Source: Phycisphaerales bacterium UBA7708 (lineage in GTDB: Bacteria > Planctomycetota > Phycisphaerae > Sedimentisphaerales > Anaerohalosphaeraceae). From it: a stretch of 8,087 nt of DNA. The position numbers and the translations under genes were made by a program. The notes beneath the pieces are model-generated. The model was not told the origin of the DNA and ran no database searches. It worked only from the letters and a program-made list of their open reading frames with translations. The stretch is taken from assembly GCA_002482415.1 (NCBI GenBank), contig DLFY01000051.1, positions 761-8,847 on the forward strand. Reading direction: 5' to 3'. Positions 1-4,500 of the stretch are shown piece by piece (the stretch's first letter is position 1; each line of letters opens with the position of its first letter).

Positions 1-672
1 ATGACCATTCGCCACATCGTCGAACAAATCGGCGGCGGTGTCGCCGGCGGAGCGAAATTCAAGGCCGTCCAGATCGGCGGACCATCCGGTGGATGTGTGC
101 CCGCGTCCCTGGCCGATACGCCGATTGATTATGAATCCCTGCTGTCGGTGGGGGCCATGATGGGCTCCGGCGGCATGGTCGTGCTGGACGAAAACGACTG
201 CATGGTCGATATCGCCCGCTATTTTCTGGAATTCACCCAGGCCCAGTCCTGCGGCAAATGCACCTACTGCCGCGTCGGCACCAAGCGGATGCTGGAGATG
301 CTGACGGATTTATGCGAGGGCAAGCCGTGTGACCTCGATGCACTGGAAGCTCTGGCTAAGCAGATTAAATCCGGCAGTCTGTGCGGGCTGGGTAAAACCG
401 CGCCCAATCCGGTCTTATCGACGCTGCACTATTTCCGCGAGGAATACGAGGCCCACAAGCATGGCCGCTGCCCGGCGGGCAAGTGCAAGGGGCTGATTCG
501 TTATGTGATTAATGATAACTGCATCGGCTGTACGCTCTGTGCCCAGCGCTGCCCGGTCGAGGCGATTACGCCCGAGCCGTACCGCAAGCATCGCATTCAG
601 CACGAAAAATGCGTGCGGTGCGGAACCTGCAAAGCGGTCTGCCCGGCCAAAGCCGTGGATGTGGAGTCTTAA
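1..672 (+). CDS. NuoF/HydB-like NADH-binding Fe-S flavoprotein subunit (C-terminal part, 5'-truncated)
   Basis: This is the last 223 residues of a protein of the NADH dehydrogenase 51-kDa / hydrogenase beta subunit family (NuoF, HydB, HndC), normally about 600 aa. The frame is open to the left edge, so the ATG at base 1 is probably an internal Met: residues 3-35 match the SLBB stretch after the FMN/NADH Rossmann part, including KFKAVQIGGPSGGC (20-32). SCGKCTYCRVGT (83-94) supplies C84, C87 and C90, and C128 in SGSLCGLGKTAPNP completes the [4Fe-4S] site next to FMN. A linker with CPAGKC (157-162) leads to a two-cluster ferredoxin domain (C174/C177/C180/C184 and C204/C207/C210/C214). That C-terminal ferredoxin is typical of the hydrogenase/bifurcating branch and absent from plain complex I NuoF. 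The family oxidises or reduces NAD(H) on FMN and passes electrons through Fe-S clusters. The next gene follows after 3 bp and is likely its partner. Family is confident; the exact complex is not. Confidence 0.92.
   Translation: MTIRHIVEQIGGGVAGGAKFKAVQIGGPSGGCVPASLADTPIDYESLLSVGAMMGSGGMVVLDENDCMVDIARYFLEFTQAQSCGKCTYCRVGTKRMLEMLTDLCEGKPCDLDALEALAKQIKSGSLCGLGKTAPNPVLSTLHYFREEYEAHKHGRCPAGKCKGLIRYVINDNCIGCTLCAQRCPVEAITPEPYRKHRIQHEKCVRCGTCKAVCPAKAVDVES
663..666 (+). promoter_or_regulatory. Ribosome binding site of the 676 gene, inside the end of the NuoF-like gene
   Basis: GGAG lies 9 bases before the ATG at 676, within the last codons of the preceding gene. With only 3 bp between the stop and the next start, the two genes are almost certainly co-transcribed and probably translationally coupled, as expected for subunits of one complex. 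Confidence 0.6.
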
Positions 673-675
673 GCG

Positions 676-2250
676 ATGACGCATCATGATAACCAAATTC
701 AATTGACCATTGACGGCCATCACGTCCATGTGGAACCGGGAACGACGGTCCTGCAGGCGGCGGCAAAGCTGGGCATTGCGATTCCCACGATGTGCTTCAA
801 GCCCGGCTGTACGCCATCGACAAGCTGCATGGTTTGTGTCGTGGCGATGGAGCGGTCGGGGGCGCTGATTCCCTCCTGCGGGGCCCTGGCTCAGGAAGGA
901 ATGCGGATTCGCACCGATACGCCGCAGGTCCTGGCCGCGCGGCAGTCGGCTCTTGCTCTGCTGCTTAGTGAACACGCCGGCGATTGTATGGGGCCTTGCC
1001 AGCGGGGGTGTCCGGCCGAGATGGATATCCCGCAGATGCTGCGGCAGATTGCTACTGGTAAACTCGACAAAGCCATCGCGACCATTAAGGCCGATATTGC
1101 TCTGCCGGCGATATTAGGTCGAATCTGTCCGGCCCCCTGCGAAAAAGTCTGCCGCCGGGCGGGACATGATGCGGCGGTATCGATTTGTTTATTAAAGCGA
1201 TTCGTCGCCGATTGGGATTTGGCCTCGGGCAAACCGTATCAGCCGCAGTGCAAACCACTGACCGGCAAAAAGGTGGCTATCATTGGCGCCGGCCCATGCG
1301 GACTGGCCGCGGCATATTATCTGGCCGCAGCAGGCGTCGCGTCGGTTATTTTCGATAAGAATCCTCAGCCCGGCGGGATGCTGGCGACGATTGATAAAAC
1401 GCTCTTGCCGCCGGAGGTGCTCAGGGCCGAAATCGATACCCTGCTGTCGCTACCGGGGATTGAATTCTGCGGCAATGTCGAGATTGGCCGCACACTGTCT
1501 TTCCAGCAGCTCAGTTCGGAATTCGATGCGGTATTTGCGGCCGTCGGCAAAGCCGATGTGCATGCTTTCGGGCTTGAGGCGACGGATAAGGGAATCAAGG
1601 TGGACTCGAAGACTTTTCGGGTTGGTCAGAATAACATCTTCGCCGGCGGCGAAGCCATTGGCCGCAGACGCCTGGCCGTCCGGGCGGTTGCCGATGGCAA
1701 AGAAGCGGCCATATCGATTGTGCAATTTTTATCCGGCAAAACCGTTACAGGCGTTCACGAACGGTTTAACAGTCGCCTGGGCCAGCTTGCCGAAGGCGAA
1801 ATGCAGCAGTTTCTTGCGACGGCTGAAACCGGACCGCGTCGTACCGTGTCCAGGTCCGGCGATGGATTGGCGCCCGCCGATGCCGTGATGGAATCAAAAC
1901 GATGCCTCGGCTGTGACTGCCTGAAAAAGGACGCCTGCGTCCTCCGCAACCTGGCCGAACAGCATCATGTTCGCCAGCAGACATACAAAGGCCATCGCAA
2001 ACCCTTCACACGCCAGACAACACCGTATGGCCTTGTCTTCGAGCAGGGCAAGTGCATCTTGTGCGGTCTGTGTGTCCAGACCGCCCGCAAATACGCTGAC
2101 CAGAAAGGGCTTGCATTTGCCGGCCGCGGTTTTGAAACCGAAATCGCCGTCCCCCTGCATGGATTACTGGCCCAGAGCCTGTCTGGGGCCTGTGCCGACG
2201 AATGTATCAAAATCTGTCCCACGGGGGCTATCTCAGGCCTGCCCCGCTGA
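676..2250 (+). CDS. Chimeric [2Fe-2S]/GltD-like FAD/Fe-S oxidoreductase subunit, apparently without an NAD(P)H domain
   Basis: The 524-aa protein has four parts. Residues 5-95 are a NuoG/HydA-type [2Fe-2S] domain with C40, C51, C54 and C68 in the family spacing (x10, x2, x13). Residues 97-175 resemble the N-terminal Fe-S domain of GltD/dihydropyrimidine dehydrogenase: H100, C104, C108, C112 followed by 'CPAEMDI', then GRICPAPCEKVC (C151, C155, C159). Residues 198-350 form an FAD fold: GAGPCGLAAAYYLAAAG, PGGM at 232-235, DAVFAAVGKA at 284-293, and closing IFAGGEA at 321-327. Residues 405-524 are Cys-rich (CLGCDC at 410-415, C421, CILCGLC at 460-466, C506, C510, CPTGAI from 514). In GltD a second nucleotide-binding domain of roughly 150 aa lies between the two FAD halves; here about 30 residues join them and no second GxGxxG is seen. 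It probably docks on the NuoF-like subunit and takes the place HydA has in HydABC; Stn-type transhydrogenases have a comparable chimera. The electron acceptor is unknown. Confidence 0.85.
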   Translation: MTHHDNQIQLTIDGHHVHVEPGTTVLQAAAKLGIAIPTMCFKPGCTPSTSCMVCVVAMERSGALIPSCGALAQEGMRIRTDTPQVLAARQSALALLLSEHAGDCMGPCQRGCPAEMDIPQMLRQIATGKLDKAIATIKADIALPAILGRICPAPCEKVCRRAGHDAAVSICLLKRFVADWDLASGKPYQPQCKPLTGKKVAIIGAGPCGLAAAYYLAAAGVASVIFDKNPQPGGMLATIDKTLLPPEVLRAEIDTLLSLPGIEFCGNVEIGRTLSFQQLSSEFDAVFAAVGKADVHAFGLEATDKGIKVDSKTFRVGQNNIFAGGEAIGRRRLAVRAVADGKEAAISIVQFLSGKTVTGVHERFNSRLGQLAEGEMQQFLATAETGPRRTVSRSGDGLAPADAVMESKRCLGCDCLKKDACVLRNLAEQHHVRQQTYKGHRKPFTRQTTPYGLVFEQGKCILCGLCVQTARKYADQKGLAFAGRGFETEIAVPLHGLLAQSLSGACADECIKICPTGAISGLPR

Positions 2251-2307
2251 CAACAAAACAGGTATTCACCAGCGGACTCAAAAAATGAGCCTGCCAGAGG
2301 AACAGCT
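2251..2307 (+). other. 57-bp gap between the redox genes and the carbohydrate genes
   Basis: This short A-rich gap separates two functionally unrelated gene groups. I see no stem followed by a T run that would act as a terminator, and no convincing -35/-10 pair. The only symmetry is a weak 4-bp CTCA/TGAG pair around AAAAA at 2277-2289. A promoter for the glycosidase genes may lie inside the preceding gene, or the five genes may be read as one transcript. Confidence 0.4.
2297..2300 (+). promoter_or_regulatory. Ribosome binding site of the GH32 gene
   Basis: GAGG with 7-base spacing to ATG 2308 fixes the start, and translation from there gives a complete signal peptide. An earlier ATG at 2285 is in another frame and reads only eight codons before a stop that overlaps the GH32 start. 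Confidence 0.6.
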
Positions 2308-4458
2308 ATGAATTCATTATTGACGTGTTTTGTATGGATGCTGTTATGTGTTATTCCGGCCATGGCTGCCGCTGGGGATATTCTCATCGCCGATTTCGAA
2401 GGTGATACCTACGGCGACTGGCAGGCCGCCGGCCAGGCCTTCGGTCCCGGCCCCGCCCGCGGAACCCTGCCCAGCCAAATGCAGGTCTCCGGCTTCAAAG
2501 GCAAGGGCCTGGTCAATACCTTCTATCAGGGCGATGGCACGACCGGCACCCTGACTTCGCCGGCCTTCAAAATCGAACGCAATTTTATCAATTTCCTCAT
2601 CGGCGGCGGCGGTCACTCCGGCCAGACCTGTATGAACCTGCTGGCCGACGGCAAAGTCGTCCGTACCGCAGCCGGTCCCAACACCGCCCCCGGCGGCTCC
2701 GAACAGCTCGACTGGCAGTCATGGAATGTCAGCGAACTGGCCGGCCAGACCGTCCGGATTGAGATTATCGACCAGCACACCGGCGGATGGGGCCACATCA
2801 ACGTGGACCACATTGTTCAGAGCAATACCCGCCATCAGGTCATTGCCAATAAAGAACGCATCTTCGACCTGCAGAAAAAATATCTGAATTTCCCCGTCAA
2901 GACTGGTGCTGCAAACCGCCTCGTTCGCCTGTTTATCGATAAGCAGTGCGTACGCGAATTCCAGATTGAAATCGCTCCCGAAGAGCCGGATTTCTGGGTC
3001 TATCTGGATGTCAGTGAATTTGCAGGCAAACAAGGTATCCTCCAAATCGATCGCTATGACTCGGCCTGGAAGACCGGCTTTGATGCCGTCACTCACGCCG
3101 ACACCTTCCCCGGCCAGGACACCCTCTACCGCGAAGCGCTTCGCCCGCAGTTCCACTTCTCCAGCCGGCGCGGCTGGCTCAACGACACCAACGGCATGGT
3201 CTATTACAAAGGCCGGTACCATCTGTTCTATCAGCACAATCCCTATGGCTGGAACTGGGGCAATATGACCTGGGGCCACGCCGTCAGTACCGATATGGTG
3301 CGCTGGCAGGAACGGCCGGATGCTCTTCATCCCGATGCACTGGGCACCATCTATTCGGGCTCCGCGGTCGTGGATCACAACAACACCTCCGGCCTGCAGA
3401 TGGATGACGAAAAGACCCTCGTGGCGTTTTACACCTCCGCTGGCGGCAATAACCCGTTGTCGCAGGGCAAGCCTTTCACCCAATCGATGGCATACAGCCG
3501 CGACGGCGGCAAGACCTGGACCAAATACGAACACAATCCTGTCATCGACAAGATCATCGACGGCAGCCGCGATCCCAGGGTCTTCTGGCATAAACCGACA
3601 AACAAATGGATTATGATTCTGTGGATCGATGGCTCGACGCTGTCAATTTTTAATTCCTCCGACCTGAAAACATGGCACAGGCAAAGTGATGTGGATGGAT
3701 TCTTCGAATGTCCGGAGCTGTTTGAATTGCCGGTGGATGGCAATCCGGCAAACGCCAGGTGGGTTGTCTATGGTGCCAGCGGCGATTATAAAATCGGCCG
3801 CTTCGACGGAACGCGATTTGTTCCAGACACGGGCTTGCTCAAATTTGAATACGGCAACTGCTTCTATGCCTCCCAGACATTTAACGATATGCCGCCCTCG
3901 GATGGTCGTCGCGTACAGATGGGCTGGGCAAGGATCAATATGCCGGAGATGCCCTTCAATCAGATGATTCTGTTCCCGGTCACGCTGACCCTGCGCACGA
4001 CCCCCGACGGCATCCGGATGTTCACCGAACCCATTCGTGAAATCGAAAGCCTCCATCAGCAGCACTGGCAAAAGACCAATCTGACCGTCAAGCCCGGCGA
4101 TAATCCGCTGGCAGATATCAAGGGCGAATTGTTCCACATCCTCGCTGAATTCAATCCCCAGGATGCCCAGTCCTGCTCGCTGGTCATCCGCGATACCCCC
4201 ATCGTCTATGATGCGGCAAAGCAGCAGTTGACGTGCCTCGATAAATCCGCCCCGCTGGCACCCATCGATGGCAAAATTCGCATCGAGGTGCTGGTTGACC
4301 GCATGAGCATCGAAATCTTCGCCAACAACGGCCTTATCTATATGCCCCTTGGCGTCAACCTGACTCTGCGTTCCGACTCGCTGCAATTCCGTGCCAGCCA
4401 GGGCGATATTCTTGTTGAAAAACTGGATGTATATCAGCTAAAATCCATCTGGCCGTAA
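2308..4458 (+). CDS. Exported GH32 fructan hydrolase (levanase/inulinase/invertase type)
   Basis: The 716-aa protein starts with a Sec signal peptide (hydrophobic core about 4-19, likely cleavage after AMA or AAG at 18-23). Residues 24-173 are a beta-sandwich-like module running from DILIADFEG to GGWGHINVDHI. Residues about 174-275 resemble the DUF4980-type domain that precedes many GH32 enzymes. The GH32 five-bladed propeller runs from about 279 to 580 and a C-terminal beta-sandwich follows to 716. All three catalytic motifs are visible: WLNDTNG at 290-296 (nucleophile D293; usual form W-x-N-D-P-N-G, here P to T), RDP at 421-423 (stabiliser D422) and ECPEL at 467-471 (acid/base E467). YQHNPYG and a GWARINMPEMPFNQ stretch (539-552) are also GH32-like. 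Such enzymes hydrolyse beta-fructosides such as levan, inulin or sucrose; the substrate cannot be read from sequence. GAGG at 2297-2300 lies 7 bases before the ATG. The GH116 gene follows after 42 bp, suggesting one operon. Confidence 0.95.
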   Translation: MNSLLTCFVWMLLCVIPAMAAAGDILIADFEGDTYGDWQAAGQAFGPGPARGTLPSQMQVSGFKGKGLVNTFYQGDGTTGTLTSPAFKIERNFINFLIGGGGHSGQTCMNLLADGKVVRTAAGPNTAPGGSEQLDWQSWNVSELAGQTVRIEIIDQHTGGWGHINVDHIVQSNTRHQVIANKERIFDLQKKYLNFPVKTGAANRLVRLFIDKQCVREFQIEIAPEEPDFWVYLDVSEFAGKQGILQIDRYDSAWKTGFDAVTHADTFPGQDTLYREALRPQFHFSSRRGWLNDTNGMVYYKGRYHLFYQHNPYGWNWGNMTWGHAVSTDMVRWQERPDALHPDALGTIYSGSAVVDHNNTSGLQMDDEKTLVAFYTSAGGNNPLSQGKPFTQSMAYSRDGGKTWTKYEHNPVIDKIIDGSRDPRVFWHKPTNKWIMILWIDGSTLSIFNSSDLKTWHRQSDVDGFFECPELFELPVDGNPANARWVVYGASGDYKIGRFDGTRFVPDTGLLKFEYGNCFYASQTFNDMPPSDGRRVQMGWARINMPEMPFNQMILFPVTLTLRTTPDGIRMFTEPIREIESLHQQHWQKTNLTVKPGDNPLADIKGELFHILAEFNPQDAQSCSLVIRDTPIVYDAAKQQLTCLDKSAPLAPIDGKIRIEVLVDRMSIEIFANNGLIYMPLGVNLTLRSDSLQFRASQGDILVEKLDVYQLKSIWP
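2377..2826 (+). other. Protein module copy 1: N-terminal domain of the GH32 enzyme
   Basis: Residues 24-173 of the GH32 protein form a discrete domain. Its marks are DFEG, AFGPGP (44-49), TGTLTSPAFKIERNFIN (79-95), LIGGGGHSGQTC (97-108) and GGWGHINVDHIV (159-170). It aligns along its whole length with residues 281-434 of the downstream GH116 protein. The fold is probably an all-beta, lectin- or galactose-binding-like sandwich, which would suit carbohydrate binding or domain packing; this role is inferred. N-terminal modules of this kind are usual in GH32 enzymes of this style, so this is likely the native setting. Confidence 0.75.
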
Positions 4459-4459
4459 A

Positions 4460-4478
4460 AATCCGCGAGGTGCGGATT
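4460..4478 (+). repeat. Perfect 7-bp inverted repeat (intercistronic hairpin) between the GH32 and GH116 genes
   Basis: AATCCGC at 4460-4466 and GCGGATT at 4472-4478 are exact inverted copies around a 5-base loop (GAGGT). The hairpin begins one base after the GH32 stop codon and ends 10 bases before the GH116 Shine-Dalgarno. No T run follows on the + strand, so it is not a normal terminator for these genes. Five A's (4457-4461) lead into its left arm, so on the - strand it would look like a short stem with a T tail, but no - strand gene is present. It could affect mRNA stability or processing between two cistrons, or be chance. Confidence 0.45.
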
Positions 4479-4488
4479 CGGCACAGAC

Positions 4489-4493
4489 AGGAG
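4489..4493 (+). promoter_or_regulatory. Ribosome binding site of the GH116 gene
   Basis: AGGAG lies 7 bases before ATG 4501. It decides the start: the other candidate, Met15 (ATG at 4543) just before the twin-arginine motif, has no purine-rich site in front of it. Confidence 0.7.
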
Positions 4494-4500
4494 TACAGCA

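Noticed and set aside
1..3. ATG at base 1 as the true start of the NuoF-like gene
   Set aside because: The protein would begin mid-way through the SLBB region and lack the FMN- and NADH-binding part; the left edge simply cuts the gene at a Met codon.
676..2250. Calling the chimera a plain glutamate synthase small subunit (GltD) or an [FeFe] hydrogenase
   Set aside because: There is no adjacent GltB, an N-terminal [2Fe-2S] domain and Cys-rich tail are present, the NAD(P)H domain seems absent, and no H-cluster cysteine motifs are seen.
2285..2311. Eight-codon open frame whose TGA overlaps the GH32 start as ATGA
   Set aside because: It looks like a leader peptide with stop/start coupling, but there is no Shine-Dalgarno before ATG 2285 and the peptide has no runs or features of an attenuator; chance is likely.
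2719..3591. Long - strand open frame (290 codons) opposite the GH32 gene
   Set aside because: It is antisense to well-supported GH32 motifs, has no recognisable domain and shows the same composition artefact.
4457..4480. Rho-independent terminator after the GH32 gene
   Set aside because: The stem is present but no T run follows on the + strand; the A run on the other side would only serve - strand transcription, and no - strand gene is present.
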